A DNA stretch of 64,000 nt from Primulina eburnea (GCF_022965805.1 NC_133104.1:36562682-36626681), one strand, 5' to 3'. Numbered from the stretch's first letter, positions 12,050 through 24,387 are shown. The notes: generated from the letters alone by a model not told the origin. Numbers and translations: made by a program.

Positions 12050-12608
12050 GTTTAAATGTTTGGTAGGCTTATTGCCGGATTCAATTTCTTCCTCACAAAT
12101 TTTTAAAAATATTTCGGTATTCTGATCAGTCCAATCCGCCTTATTATTCCCATCAGCAACAAATCCAGGTTCAATAGTCTTAATCGTATATCTAGGTAAT
12201 TGACTTGGATTTGATAATCCTCGTTTAGGAGCTAACTTCGAATACATTCTATATTCAAAAAATAAAGCATAAAAAAACAATAGGGAGTGTAGATTCTGCA
12301 GCAAAAAGAAAGCAGAAAAAAATGAACGAACAAAAATCTCGACGGGAAAAAAAATTGTACCTTGTAGAAGAATGGAGAAAAGATTGAGAGGATGCTACTG
12401 GTGGATGTTTTTTTTAGGTTATTGAAAAAGCTAGTGGAAAAAACTATAAAATAGGGCTTTTAAAAAAGCTCTAATTTCAACTTAAATAAGTGCTTTTTTA
12501 AGCACTAGAAGCCCACCCAAACAAGTTAAAAATTAAAAAAACACTTTTTTTTTTTTTTTATAAAAAACACTTTTTTAATTGTAGCTTCTTATACCAAACG
12601 AGCCCATA

Positions 12609-13091
12609 ATGTCCAAAATCTATAAAATGTACACATGCTTCCAAAACTTTTAAAAAATTTAATATAGGATACTGCACAGTACACGTTTACCATAGAACCA
12701 AAATTTCATTTTGAAAATCTAAAGGCAACCGATTATGCCCATAAATAATCAACATAAAATTTTCTTTGCAGTACCATTTTCCTCCAGTGTCCAAGACACG
12801 CGTCCCTCCTTTTATATATATTAGTAAAAGATTCATAAACGTTGTATCATATATGTGTTATTATTATTTTTAATTTGATCAAATAATATTAAACTAACGC
12901 GAAATTATTTTCAATTTAGAATAATTGTTCGATTTAAAAAGAAAATTTTATTTAGATTTTTTTCTATGTAAAATATGAAGTGATTTGAGGAAGTTTTTAG
13001 TAGGATAAAAATGATAATTATAAAATTAAATAAATATTTTGGTGTCTTTTAATATATTTAATATGATGACAATATTTTTTAATATAATAAT
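12609..13091. other. Intergenic AT-rich stretch
   Basis: The flank between the Harbinger element and the next small repeat. No open frame, inverted repeat or gene similarity that I can support. Confidence 0.5.
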
Positions 13092-13272
13092 GAGTGGGTC
13101 TCATGTGAGACCGTCTCACGGATCTTAATCTGTGAGACGGGTCAATCCTACCGATATTCACAATAAAAAGTAATACTCTTAGCATAAAAAATAATATTTT
13201 TTCATAGATGATCCAAATAATATATCCGTCTCACAAATACGATCCATAATATCTTCTCACAGAAATTTTGAT
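13092..13272 (+). mobile_element. MITE of the GTGAGACGGTCTCAC family, copy A
   Basis: About 181 bp. Opens with GTCTCATGTGAGACCGTCTC and includes the shared core AATAAAAAGTAATACTCTTA. The far end is degraded (CTTCTCACAGAAATTTTGAT). No matching target duplication, so it is an old copy. It lies about 400 bp upstream of the BPM start codon. Confidence 0.75.
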
Positions 13273-13672
13273 ATAAAAAAAATTTGCTAAGATTCTATTA
13301 TCCGATTTGACTATATGACGTAGAATTTGTTAATATTATTTATTTGATTAACAGAATTTACAAGGTACTTGTTGTACTTTTTAAATTAAATTCCGTACAT
13401 ATTTATCATTTTCATATATAATAATATCTTTATATTTATATATAATATTTTACTTGAGTATCTTATGCTTAAAAATTTCACATTACGAAAAATTTAATTC
13501 GTCTCCTTTCTTTCTCCGCTAGCCGATTATCAGAATTTCCCCAAATTTAAATACAAAACCCTAATCCACATCCCTCAATCGACACGAAATCAATTTTCGT
13601 GATCCTTTTGACAATCATCCACCGTACATATCTGAGCCACTTTACCCCTAAAACTCGCAGGCGGATCCATTA
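13273..13672 (+). promoter_or_regulatory. Likely promoter and 5' UTR of the BPM gene
   Basis: AT-rich DNA with TATA-like stretches around 13415-13450, then a pyrimidine-rich patch (CGTCTCCTTTCTTTCTCCG at about 13500) and a more balanced leader up to the ATG at 13673. Pyrimidine patches are common near plant transcription starts. The exact start is not visible. Confidence 0.4.
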
Positions 13673-16600
13673 ATGTCAGGAGCGCCGGAAAAAATCCCGA
13701 ATCAGAACTCGCTGATTTCACCCACGAGCTCTCGCTACGTAACGGAGACGATTAATGGTTCTCACAGGTTCGTGATCCAGGGGTACTCCCTCGCCAAAGG
13801 CTTGGGTGTCGGCAAACACATTGCCAGCGAAGATTTCACCGTTGGAGGATATAAGTGGGCAATTTACTTTTACCCCGATGGTAAAAACGTGGAGGATAAT
13901 TCTACTTATGTCTCAGTTTTCATTGCTTTAGCTAGCGATGGTACGGATGTGCGGGCGCTGTTCGAGCTTACTTTGCTTGACCAGAGCGGCAAAGGGAAGC
14001 ACAAGGTGCACAGCCATTTTGATAGGTCGCTGGAAAGCGGTCCATATACTCTTAAATACCGCGGCAGCATGTGGTAAAGTCCTATGTATTCTTGCTTTTT
14101 TTTTTCCATTATTTAAGCTGTTTTGTTGATATACCGTGGGTTGGGCAAGCCGTAGTTTTATTGAATTTTCATTTGGTTCTTGATGATGGTGTTTGTTTTT
14201 CTTCTGATTGATTGTGTTCTGAACCGTAGAAATGTAAATTTATTGGGATATTTGCTAGAGGAATTGTGTTTTAGATTTGGCTTCTGTTGGTCTCTTGATG
14301 ACCATGTTCCATCTCGACAATGGGATCGGGAAAGGATTGTGGCATGCTTGGCATTCAAAGTTGAGAAAATTATTGTATTCATTTTCTAAATATTTTGCAA
14401 TATAAAGTTTAAATTTTGTGTTGTCCACTGTGCTAGTTTAAATATTGGAGTAACCAATATATTTTGATCAAGTATTTGGTAACATCTTAGCTCTTATGAA
14501 ACCATAGTAACCCTCAGTTTCAGAGTGTTGCGTCAAGAAAAAGGTACCCTTAAAAAATTGGTAGATATCATAACATTTATCAAACAAATACTCCAGGGGA
14601 ACAAGTAGTTAATCTATTCTTGAATGAGCCTCATCTGAATGCTGTGGTTGATTTGATTACACTAAAATTCAGATAAATCACTTAGGAATTCACGACCTTG
14701 TGGGATTATAGTTTCTGATTGTAGGATTAAATTGGTGGTTCTCTTTTAATGAAGTTTGTTGAGCATGCGATTTCTGAAATGCTTGGCGCAGTTTCAGGTC
14801 TATTAATGTATCCTTTTCTGGGACTACCGAGGATGATTGCCTAGTGTACATCAATTTGGTACCTTATTTTCAAGCTTGTGGAGAAGGGGATTCGATTACC
14901 TCTCGGTTACTGCTGTTGCAGTTTTTTGTGACAGCATATACGTAGGATGTTTGGTGAATACTAAATAGGTTCATCAAATACTTCTGATGCTGCAACCAAG
15001 CCCGGCAATAAACTCGATTTTAGTTTTTTTGTTGTTTGCTAGTCGCCATATGACAATGAGCGAGTCCTGTAAATTGAAAAGTTTGGGTGATACTCAAATG
15101 AATTTCTTTTTAGGTTGAAAAAGATTCTCGTGGAATGGCAGTCTAGATCACAAATAATGTGATAAGGGTTGCTGTCTCTTGGAGCAAACGTGGAGAACAC
15201 ATTCTGAAACTTTGTTTGGAATATTATTTATATTACTTAAATTTTATAATGAAATTATTTTATTCTTAAGATTAGAAGATTTTCATCCCTCACCCAATTT
15301 TGAGCTCTCATAGGTGGTTATCAATATACTGAATACAGGGGATACAAACGGTTTTTCAGAAGAGCGTTGCTTGAAAGTTCAGATTATCTTAAAGATGATT
15401 GCTTGAAGATTAACTGTACTGTTGGAGTTGTGGTTTCTGCCATAGATTCTTCTAGTTTAAACTCGATTCATGTCCCTGATTCTGATATTGGGTCGCATTT
15501 TGGAATGCTTCTGGAGAATAGGGAAGGTTCTGACATTGTTTTTAATGTGGCTGGGGAGAAATTTCATGCCCACAAGTTGGTACTTGCTGCACGTTCCCCC
15601 ACACTCCGGTCTGAGCTTTTTGAAGGATTTGATAGTGATGAGCAAGAGATTATTGTTTCAGACACGGAACCTGAAGTTTTTAAGGTAAGACATAAGAAAT
15701 TGCAATATAATCTGTTCCTGGTACTGTTTTCTTACCTCTTACTCTACTGTTTACTTGATGGTTTGTTTCACATCTAGAGGTGATATCCTTTTAGGACGTC
15801 AACGAATTTTGTTTGTTTCTGCTACTCTTATTGATTACTGAAGTTTGTTGATATTTTTAGGCTATTCTGCACTTTATATACCGAGATGCATTGGTGGAAG
15901 ATGAGCTCATTGCATCTAGTTCCTGTTCTTCTCCCTTGGTAACTGACACATTAACTGCAAAGTTGCTGGCAGCAGCTGATCGTTATGGTTTAGGAAGACT
16001 TAGACGGATGTGCGAATCTCATCTCTGCAAGGATATATCTGTGAATTCTGTGTCACAGATACTTGCTTTGGCAGATCGTTGCCATGCTTCAGAATTGAAA
16101 AGAGTTTGCCTTAGTTTTGCTGCCGAGAACTTGGCAGGTATAGGATTAAATGCCATTTTTGTTTATAAATCAATTTCCAGTGGTCTGTCATTACGAAGTC
16201 TCATCCGTCTGCGTTTTTTTCTGTTCTCGCCGTGATAATTCCCATTCTCATCATGGTTGCACTTATGCTTATTGTCAGGTCCTGACTGACTGACTGACTG
16301 ACCCACCCACCCTACCATTTAATGTAATGGCAAATACTGCCTTGAATTTTCAACAATAACAAGCACCCATAAATGTAACCAACATGAAAAAAGGCTTAAG
16401 GTGGGTGGGGCCATGTAACTAAACTAATTGCTTCTAGGTCAAATTTACCTCATATTCTTAGTTAAATGGTTCTATTTGACTTTTAATTTTTATTATTAGT
16501 TTACCTATGTGGTTTGTAGCCATGTACTTTTCAGTTTTTTTTCTTTATTTTGAAAGTTAAAATGTTATGGGTTGCTTATGCATATTATAAGTGCGCCCAA

Positions 16601-16965
16601 AACTCGCAAATATAATTGGTTTGAAATTTTAAGTTTAATGAAATGGTGCAATATTCATAAGCTCGGGGCTGATATTTTTACTGAAATCTGATTTTTTTTT
16701 CTGATGTTTTTTTATTTGCAAAAAAAAAATCTTGAAAATTTTATGAGTTTTTCAAGTCCTTAATCATGCCTTTTCAGCTGTTATGCGTTCGGATGGCTTT
16801 GAAAACCTGAAAGAAAATTTCTCAGCTCTACAATCCGAGCTTTTGAAGACCGTAGCTGGCTGTGATGAGGATTGCGGCGGCGGCGGCGGCAAGTCTCGAA
16901 GTGTTTGGGCTCAGCTATCTGACGGTGGTGATACTAGTGGAAGGAGGGTGAGACAGCGGAGTTAA
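13673..16965 (+). CDS. BPM: MATH-BTB protein (BPM-type CUL3 adaptor), four exons
   Basis: Exons by GT/AG and phase: 13673-14073, 15339-15684, 15861-16137, 16778-16965 (1212 nt, 403 aa). The N-terminal MATH domain (about residues 20-155) binds substrates. It includes [20 protein letters not shown] and [13 protein letters not shown], then [20 protein letters not shown] across the first splice. The BTB domain (about 190-310; [20 protein letters not shown]) binds CULLIN3. A BACK-like helical part follows ([20 protein letters not shown]), and the C-terminus is SGRRVRQRS. In plants this family links proteins such as homeodomain and ERF transcription factors to CUL3 ubiquitin ligases. The layout and length match BPM1-6 of Arabidopsis. 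Oddities: a (GGC)n-coded run of five glycines in exon 4, and a 1.27-kb first intron. All phases agree, so the gene looks intact. Which BPM paralogue it is cannot be told by eye. Confidence 0.93.
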
Positions 16966-17604
16966 CTTTGGATTAAGGTAATGGATGCCTCTTGTTCAGT
17001 AAATGAACGTTATTTGTGAAAAAAATTGTACCCGAAAGGATAATGTAACTACATTCGTGAACTTTCATGACGATACCAGTAAACTGAAATTTCCATATAT
17101 TCATTGTATTTGCTGCAATGTTTAGAGATTATGTACTTTAAATGAGCAAAAGTTCAGTCAGTAACTGATCATTGATAATTGTTGCTATCAGACTGTAAAT
17201 TGTATTTTTTCAGGACAGCTTCAGTTGTGCTGTGGATAAATCACATCAATCCATGTATGTTGATGTTGTCCCATCAACATTCTGCTCCGAATATCACTTT
17301 GTACGAAACATTGTTTTTAACGAAACGTATCATCAATGTAGCTGATTTTATCAATCACTTGTGAATCCTGATTTTGCTCTTGGCTTTTCTGAGGGGATCA
17401 ATTCGCTTGTTATTAAACTACCAAATACTTCAGGTCTTGTCTTCGTGCTAGAAAATTTGTTGTTTCTGAAAAAATGTGTTTGGGTAATACATAAAACATG
17501 TAATCCGAAAGACGACTGAGTTGCTTATTAATCCTTTATGTAGAAATAAGGTTCAGTAAGACACCACATATATATCCATTGAATTTGAAGAGATAATACA
17601 GTTA
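16966..17604 (+). other. 3' UTR and downstream region of the BPM gene
   Basis: No protein-coding signal. A GT/AG pair (about 16978 GTAATGG to 17213 TTTTTCAG) would allow an intron in the 3' UTR, but this is conjecture. The region runs up to a Tourist-like MITE. Confidence 0.35.
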
Positions 17605-17840
17605 GGCTATGTTTGATGTGTAGGATAGGATAATTAATTGGATTGATGTCAAAACTAAAGGTAAGGATATACAATTGGATTGTCAATCCCTCCAAAACAA
17701 TGTGATAAACAATGTGATATCTTTTCAAACAAGTATGTTTTTTTTATCATGAACTTCTTGATTAATTGGATCCATAAAAAATGAGACAAACATAAGTTTA
17801 ATAATCTATCCTTTACTTATCACCCACACCAAACATACCC
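17605..17840. mobile_element. Tourist-like MITE (PIF/Harbinger type)
   Basis: 236 bp with inverted ends GGCTATGTTTGATGTG and, on the other strand, GGGTATGTTTGGTGTG. It is flanked by the target duplication TTA (17602-17604, 17841-17843), as expected for Tourist elements. It lies between the convergent BPM and MYB genes and has no coding capacity. Confidence 0.85.
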
Positions 17841-17843
17841 TTA

Positions 17844-18207
17844 ATTCATTATTTGGAATCCGGAACCGAGTTTCTGGTTCATTTAAGTGAATGTTGTTAA
17901 TGGTAATGTGCCCATGAGACTTTGAGAACCGACACAGATTGATCAACCAAAAGCAAAATGATATAAAAGCACTGACAATATTCAAGCAAACTCCAAGAAA
18001 TAATGAAACTCTGCGTGCGACTCTTAAATGAAACACGATGTGCCCCTTATCTTGGTTTCCAGATTTAAACGGGACAACCAACAAATATCACGGAATAGTT
18101 CCAGATTTATGAAAAAACTGCAGTCCATAGCAAAATCAAGTTGGAAACTAGAAAAGTGTGTTAGCAGGTATTGTAAGAGTTGCAGCAAAAGTGAGAAGGT
18201 AAAGTGA
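17844..18207 (-). other. 3' UTR and intergenic region between convergent genes
   Basis: No coding signal. It directly follows the MYB stop codon (18208-18210 on the minus strand) and probably contains its 3' UTR. Confidence 0.4.
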
Positions 18208-21200
18208 CTAAACGGTGGGCATAGCATTCCATAAACATGATTCGGGCATATCCATTTGCTTGCAGTCCTTGCTTAAATCATCACAAAGAAATGTGCCTAG
18301 TGCATCTTTCAGCAAATAATGGTTGTTCCACTGCTGTTTCTTAGGAGCAAAAAAGTCGGAAGCTAACAAGAAATCTGGTGTGGAGAAGACCATCTGGTTT
18401 ATTACTTCAGTCATGTTGTGATTTTCCATCAGAACCAGGTCATCCGTAGCTTCGTCCTTAACTTTAGATTCAAATCAACAGAAGAAGTAATTAGCATGTT
18501 CCAGATAATAAAATGCGAAAAAAAAACAAATTTAAAAGAAACGATAATTCCACAGTCGGTTAACGATGAATATTAAAAAATGCAGTATTAGAAAGATGCA
18601 GACCTGGCATTGTCCCTGAAGAATGGAGCTCGTCAAATGAGTTTCTACTAATAGGGGTGCACTCACTGAACATGGATGACGATGAGTGACATAAAGGAGA
18701 GATTGGCTCTGCAATTGCTTCCCATTCAGTTTCGTGGATATCATGAGATGAGGTGTCCATCATATCAACCTGCATAATGGAAACATTTGAAGTCTGATGG
18801 AAAGAGTTGTTCCTCGAGTTTTTCATACTATGTGATTCATACAGTACAGCATGCAACAATCCACTGTCTTGAGGTGAAAGGTTACACGAGTGAACATTTT
18901 CATTTGGAAGAGTTTGGATCAAAGTATCAACAGACTCGAGGGAAGGCAATGGGGGCGAGGGTGTGCCCCAACTACCCACATAAGTTTGGAGTGAAGGGAG
19001 CTCCAGCTTCATTGCCCAAGGAGGCTCAGAAGAAGAGGTGTTGCTATTTAATATGGCATGGGTGCCGAGAAGTGCACTTGAGGATGATGCATGATCAGGT
19101 GTCGAATTATGATCAAAGGCGGATGGGAACACAAAAGATTCAGAAATCTGCATAGAACCATCACTTTGAAAATGATTTTCATCTGGTGCAGTGTTGCCTA
19201 CACTGGTATTTAAACCAGGGAACAAAGATTCTGATCCTCGAAATTTCTTGGATGGATAAATCGTGGAATGGAAATATTTCTCAGGGTAAGAAGAATCCGG
19301 ACCTTGTGATAAAAAGCTATTAGCCGGGACATCAAGCAAGCTTTCAGGAGGAAGATCAAGGAATGCCATAGGATACAGAAGTTGATCTAGTTCCATCGTT
19401 TTAAATTCGACATGAGGAAATTCAAAGTGATTGATTGGCAAATAATCGGGATGATGGGCGTCACCATATAGGAAAGCAGCCATTTCATCATTTTGTTCGT
19501 TCTCATTTGATGCTTGGAAACAGATATCAGGTGGATAGATTGGCAAGCCAGCACGCTGTCTTCTTTTGATTCTTGTGTTCCAATAGTTCTTGATCTCATT
19601 ATCTGTGCGACCAGGCAACTAAATAGCAAAAAAAATGAGAAAATGAATTAGAAATAGTATATGTGCAGGGTACGCGAATAAGGTAATGCCGTAAAGGTAC
19701 ATCTGAAGTTGTAAAATTAATATTTCAGTGATTAGCATTACCACACTCATGAACACATAAAGCTGAAAATATCTAAGGCTAGACAATAAAAACCTAAACC
19801 TGCATTAGCCTTATTTGCCAATCATGTAACAGTACAGATGGAGTTTCCTTAGAGTATGATCAGAACTGAAGATTGGAAGGGCTCGGTGAATGTATCAAGC
19901 ACATTGTTATGGAAACTAAACAGCAATAATGAAAAAAGTCATAGCAGACGACCAAACAATAGCTGTAAAGAGAACATAAGCAGCGGACAGTTTTCTACCA
20001 AGGAATGAATCTCATAACTGTTACCAGGAAATGGACAAATTATTTCATAAACTATAAGAAAACACTAATAAAACCCAAATCAATAAACCCCATTGTTTTG
20101 AGAAGATCTAAAAACTGAAATTACTTAAATTTCCTGTGCACTTCTGGAGCTAGACAAGTGCATACATTTGAACTGAGTCAGATAACATATGTATTTTAGA
20201 TATTACAATCGACAATCAATCCCCAATCTGACAGAAAATGAGAAGTTATGGTGTAATTTAAGATCAATGGCAATTGTTGTACAGCATAAAATCATGAGTA
20301 ATTAGTAATTTAAGCCTGCTGCAATTAATGTCAAAGTGTCTTTATTAATTTGTGCAGTATCTGCAAGTTTTCCTTCTAGTAACCATGGGCTGAATTTTTC
20401 ACCTTCCAAATAATAAAAAGTAATAAAATCCGGATATATTATTCAATAAAGAACCTTCTCCTTCCCGTTTTCACTTGGCTAATAGATGCATGTCATGCAC
20501 ATCACGTCTCGTGTGATGATGTTGTCTCATGAACAAAGAACACATTAGTATAACAAAACATTTGCATTCCATTTCTTTAAACTCAAAAAACATGAAAGTG
20601 GACCTGTTTTACAAGTTTTTCGAAACAGTATTTTTTTTTATTGATGATATATTCCTGTGTAATGCCTGTCAAACGGTTTTGTAAAACTCAGGTAAGGCCG
20701 TATAGTATGGATGAGATTAAAAGATGACAAATGAGATGGGGTCTTTATCAGCTCATTAAAGTTATTAACTTTCGGGACTTCTTGAATTCAATTCAAGGAA
20801 ATTGATCATCAAAGTTAACAGTTTATTTTCATGAAACAAGTATACCTTTTTCGAATATAAATACGATAGTTATATCATTATTGTATTCATTATCAGACAC
20901 ATTTTACGGCAACAAGGGAAATCTGCAACGTGTTTTTACGTATAGATGGGACTATTTGAAAGGGTAACACACACCTCAGCTGCCATTCGGGCCCATTTAT
21001 TTCCCATCTTGGCATGAAGTTCAATGATATGGCGCTCCTCCTCCGGGCTAAATGCACCTTTTTTAAGATCTGGTCTGAGGTGGTTTGCCCATCTCAAACG
21101 ACAACTTTTTCCACAGCGGGCAAGTCCAGAGTGTTTCTGAACTGCATTCCAATTCCCTTCACCGTGCTTGTTAACATATTCAACTAAAATTGCATCTTCT

Positions 21201-21334
21201 GCAGAAGTCCAGGGACCTTTTTTTAGTGGACCATTCGCTTCCATATTCCCACTGCTGCAAATATCATCAACAGATGGTGAGTCAATGACGTTCTTGGAAT
21301 TCATCCATTCCTCACTTTCACTTGTCATACTCAT
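18208..21334 (-). CDS. GAMYB: GAMYB-type R2R3-MYB transcription factor
   Basis: Coding exons (minus): 21334-20975, 19618-18604, 18461-18208 (1629 nt, 542 aa), all GT/AG with consistent phase. I chose the ATG at 21334 ([10 protein letters not shown]) because the longer frame starts only with TTG. The R2R3 DNA-binding domain is at about residues 38-141 ([60 protein letters not shown]). It is followed by [10 protein letters not shown], typical of subgroup 18 (GAMYB, MYB33/65/101). Family members act in the nucleus on gibberellin-responsive genes in anthers and aleurone, and promote tapetum function. The long acidic, serine-rich C-terminal part is usual for the activation region. Exon 2 holds a miR159-complementary site. 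A pyrimidine tract ending GCAAG just before the ATG suggests a 5' UTR intron, as GAMYB genes often have. The gene looks intact. Confidence 0.93.
18985..19005 (-). promoter_or_regulatory. miR159/miR319-type target site in the MYB mRNA
   Basis: The mRNA strand contains GGAGCTCCCTTCACTCCAA within this 21-nt interval, the hallmark miR159 site of GAMYB genes. It encodes the conserved ELPSLQ peptide. The plus strand resembles miR159 itself with one or two changes. In other plants miR159 cuts these mRNAs and keeps them low in vegetative tissue. The site was recognised from memory of the family; cleavage here is inferred. Confidence 0.92.
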
Positions 21335-23300
21335 CTTCAGTTCTTGCAAAAAAACAAATAAAGAAAGTAAATAGAAATCTCGAGTTTAGCACACAAGCAG
21401 AAGAACATAAAAAAATTATAGTTGTGCTCTGAAAACGATAGCGCAAGTGATTCCAGATAAGCCATAAGAATGGAAAATTGTTTTCCATCAAAACAGTAAA
21501 AACACATAGCAACATTCTTTGGAAGAGTCCATGCTAATAACAGACATCAACAAAATCAAAGCCATGTGAAGTTAAAATAGATAACCGAGGCAGCACATTG
21601 AAGTCCAATTCTTTATCAAACCAATCAGATTCTGAGAGATCTACAAATCACCAAATCATTCATCCATGGACCATGATTCACCAATCCCAAACCGAGGAAA
21701 CAAACTTAACATAAACAATTGAAGTCATCAACTTACCTTGATCACATGAGTCAAACTAATCAAATACGTCAGAAAATCCAGATAATGGTCAAAGTCAAAG
21801 CAACGGTAGTTGTTTATTCCGGGTGTGTAGACAAATATATCAAACAAGTCTTCATTTTTTTCAGCAGTTATTTCTACTATTCCACAACGACAACTCAAGC
21901 AATGCGACAACACAAAAAAAAAAAAACAAAAAGAAGCTCATAACTTAAAAACCAGCCCACGGAGCACAACCAATAGACATCAGGTACGAACAAAGTGACT
22001 GAATTGATTTCTCTCCATCCTTTCCCTATTATTCTCAACAAACCAGTTTTATATAATCTGCAAAGGCTTTCACACATTCTGAGCTAAACACTAAATAAAG
22101 GAGTACATATCACACGATGTCAATCATTAACCTCTAAATCTACATAAGAACTCTCCCATACTCTGGACAATAAGGCAGTGCCAGAAAGCAAAGTTCCATA
22201 AGAGCTATGCTAGTAAAAACAAATGCCGCATCAGTACTGACTGTCACATAACAAATAGACAGTGTTGAAAGTTTAAGATTAAAAAACAGCTGATAACTGA
22301 GTTTAAACATAAGTAGTGGCACATATACCATACAGATTTTTAAAAAAACAACAAGAAAAGAGCTTGCACAGTTTCAGGTCTATCATGCCCGACATCTAAA
22401 TGTCCAAAACTATGCTCTATGTGCAAACAACAATGGATAGTAATCACGCGCAGTGGCGGACTTCACCTGACAAGCGGCAGTCTCATGAAAATAATTCCAA
22501 GTTCTATATTTATTTCTTTCTAAAATTTCAAGTTTCTACCCCATCACTTAATTTGGGATTGCTTAGAATTTTACAATACACAAAGGATAGAACCGATCAA
22601 GCCGATACGACAACACATATGTAAAAACATTAGCTGTCATTAAAATCAGCAATACAGTTTACTTATTAATGCCAAATCTCATTTATTTCAACTACCTTGA
22701 TGCAAAAAATTCTTGGAGCAAATGCAAGGCACTCCGCAGAAGCAAATGATCCGTCCCACAAGAACTCAATACAATAGTAAACAAATGCAGATCATTCCAA
22801 GAAGACAAATTTGTAAGATAAACATTTAAAAAAACAAATAAAGCTCAATTCTTTTCCTCCAAAAACCCAGAAAGAAAAAACAAAGAAAATCCCATGAAAG
22901 GAAAATGCCACAAGATTCACTCATTTACCAAGATAGAAAGTGATAGCGATGAAAAACAAAAGGGGTGTCAGCTGATGGAATTGAAATTTGGAAAAGAAAG
23001 AAAAAGAAAAGATAGAGAAGGAAAATAGAGAGTGGGGCTAGATGGCAAGCCAGGAGATAAAATAGTGGAGAGATTAAAGGGTTAAGCAACAGCTCAATTG
23101 AAGATCAAACAACATATATCAACCCAAAATTTCTTTTGTAGTACCTTACATGTGACAATTATCAAGTATAATTCCATTCTTGATTGTCTGTGTGTGAGAA
23201 AGAGGAGAAAACCAGCTAGCAGATTGCCTAATACTATGAACGAGTTGTTTCACACGAGAAATGGAGAGGGGTGTTACACTTGGATGTGGTATTTATAATA
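21335..23300 (-). promoter_or_regulatory. 5' UTR, probable leader intron and promoter of the MYB gene
   Basis: No convincing coding exon. The stretch just upstream of the ATG ends in a splice-acceptor-like TTTGTTTTTTTGCAAG. Purine- and pyrimidine-rich leader-like sequence lies near 22850-23040 and 23185-23230. The region from 21360 to ~22850 could be a leader intron. Exact borders need transcript data. Confidence 0.4.
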
Positions 23301-23984
23301 ATAATTGTTATTTTAATATGCAAAAAATATTTTATGTTTAATAAAAATCTATTTTAGTAAATCTATAATTATCGACTACAATTTATTCACCATGTTCTTG
23401 AAATTTCTAGAATATTTGTTATTTTTTAATGTATTTTGTATTCATAAAAAATAGTACAAATTATATTTAATTAATCGCTAATAATAATGGAAAAAAATTT
23501 GTTTTTAGATTGATAAAATCCATGTGTGTGTAGTTTCGATTCGTTGCCACTCATATATTAGATGCGATGAATCATATCCAAATTATATATCTAATAATGA
23601 GTGATACAACATTAATAAGCACGATAGATGAGTAACATATTAAAATTATATATCCAAATTATTTAAACTCAAAAGTTGTTTCGTGTTATATTAAATAAAA
23701 ACTAAATTAATTTTATGTTTGAAGCGATATTAAATGCAATGTTGATGATGTTATCATCTCTAATCTCCCCACTCTGGTTGAGGCTGTATCCCAAGGGATT
23801 CTCAAGGCCTATTAATCTTTGAAATGCATGGAAACACTCCTGGAATATAATCTTCCAATGCTCAAATGGTCGGTCAAAATCCTAAACTCGGATATATCAA
23901 GTTTTCGGATTAATTATAGAAGATTACAATACTTTTTCTTTAGATATTACAAGCTGTAATTTTGTTTTGTAAACAGATCAGCGA
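23301..23984. other. Intergenic AT-rich DNA upstream of the MYB gene
   Basis: No open frame of interest. A less AT-rich segment at about 23755-23850 (CCCCACTCTGGTTGAGGC) is not typical of the surroundings, but I could not identify it. It abuts the plastid 16S fragment. Confidence 0.35.
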
Positions 23985-24335
23985 ATATAGACCGTGCTAC
24001 CTTATTAGGACTTCACTCCAGTCACTAGCCCTTCAGCATCCCCCTCATTGCGGTTAAGGTAACGACTTCGGGCATGGCCAGCTCCCATAGTGTGACAAGC
24101 GGTGTGTACAAAGCCCGGGAACGAATTCACCGCCGTGTGGTTGACCGACGATTACTCGCGATTCCGGCTTCATGCAGGTGAGTTGCAGCCTGCAATCCGA
24201 ACTGAGGACGGGTTTTTGGGGTTAGCTCACCCTCGCGGGATAGCGACCCTTTGTCCTGGCCATTGTAACACGTGTGTCGTCCAGGGCATAAGGGACATGA
24301 TGACTTGACGTCATCCTCACCTTCCTCCGGTTTGG
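23985..24335 (-). pseudogene. rrn16: Plastid 16S rRNA 3' fragment in the nucleus (NUPT)
   Basis: On the minus strand this closely follows the 3' part of chloroplast 16S rRNA: GCCGGAGGAAGGTGAGGATG-like start, ACGTCAAGTCATCATG, GCAGGCTGCAACTC, GTACACACCGCTTGTCACAC, and GCCCGAAGTCGTTACCTTAA. The stretch after GTCACAC is plastid-type rather than mitochondrial-type. It is fragmentary with point changes, for example in the ends beyond GGTAGCACGG, and has no flanking rRNA operon. So it is a nuclear plastid-DNA insertion, not a working rRNA gene. The 68-aa open frame inside it is meaningless. Confidence 0.9.
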
Positions 24336-24382
24336 CTAAGCTTATGCTTCCTTCTCTTACGTTTATTTTGTATGTTTCCTAA

Positions 24383-24387
<5 letters not shown>

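Larger units (their letters stand above)
2467..12247 (-). pseudogene. Harbinger Myb/SANT-like protein, split by a retrotransposon
   Basis: This is the second Harbinger gene, whose family helps the transposase bind the transposon ends. Reading on the minus strand, it starts at ATG 12247 (MYSKLAPKRG), passes WTDQNTEIFLKICEEEIESG, and is cut after KPTKHLN by the LTR element at 12049-3347. It resumes in the same frame beyond the insertion as KTGYTNLVSKFHERTGLSLN, then KKQFKNKWDSMRKYFALW and WWEDKIK. A GT intron follows (from about 3130), and the last exon ends at 2467. That exon has a basic KKRKRR stretch that could be a nuclear localisation signal. Apart from the insertion I saw no other lesion. 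The clean continuation on both sides proves the order of insertion: Harbinger first, Gypsy later. Confidence 0.8.
584..12605 (-). mobile_element. PIF/Harbinger DNA transposon, decayed, split by a Gypsy insertion
   Basis: The ends are imperfect terminal inverted repeats: GAGCACGTTTGGTA at 584 and, on the other strand, GGGCTCGTTTGGTA ending at 12605. They are flanked by a 3-bp duplication ATA (581-583, 12606-12608), as PIF/Harbinger elements usually have. Both typical genes are present on the minus strand: a DDE transposase (946-2294) and a Myb/SANT-like protein (2467-12247). Removing the nested retrotransposon and its 5-bp target duplication leaves about 3.3 kb, a normal size for an autonomous element. 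The transposase carries a frameshift and stop codons, so the element is probably immobile. Confidence 0.85.

Noticed and set aside
24102..24308. 68-aa open frame with few repeats
   Set aside because: It is the antisense of plastid 16S rRNA sequence and codes for nothing.
23985..24335. Bacterial contamination suggested by 16S-like sequence
   Set aside because: The sequence is plastid-type, truncated, diverged, and embedded in AT-rich plant DNA with MITEs on one side.
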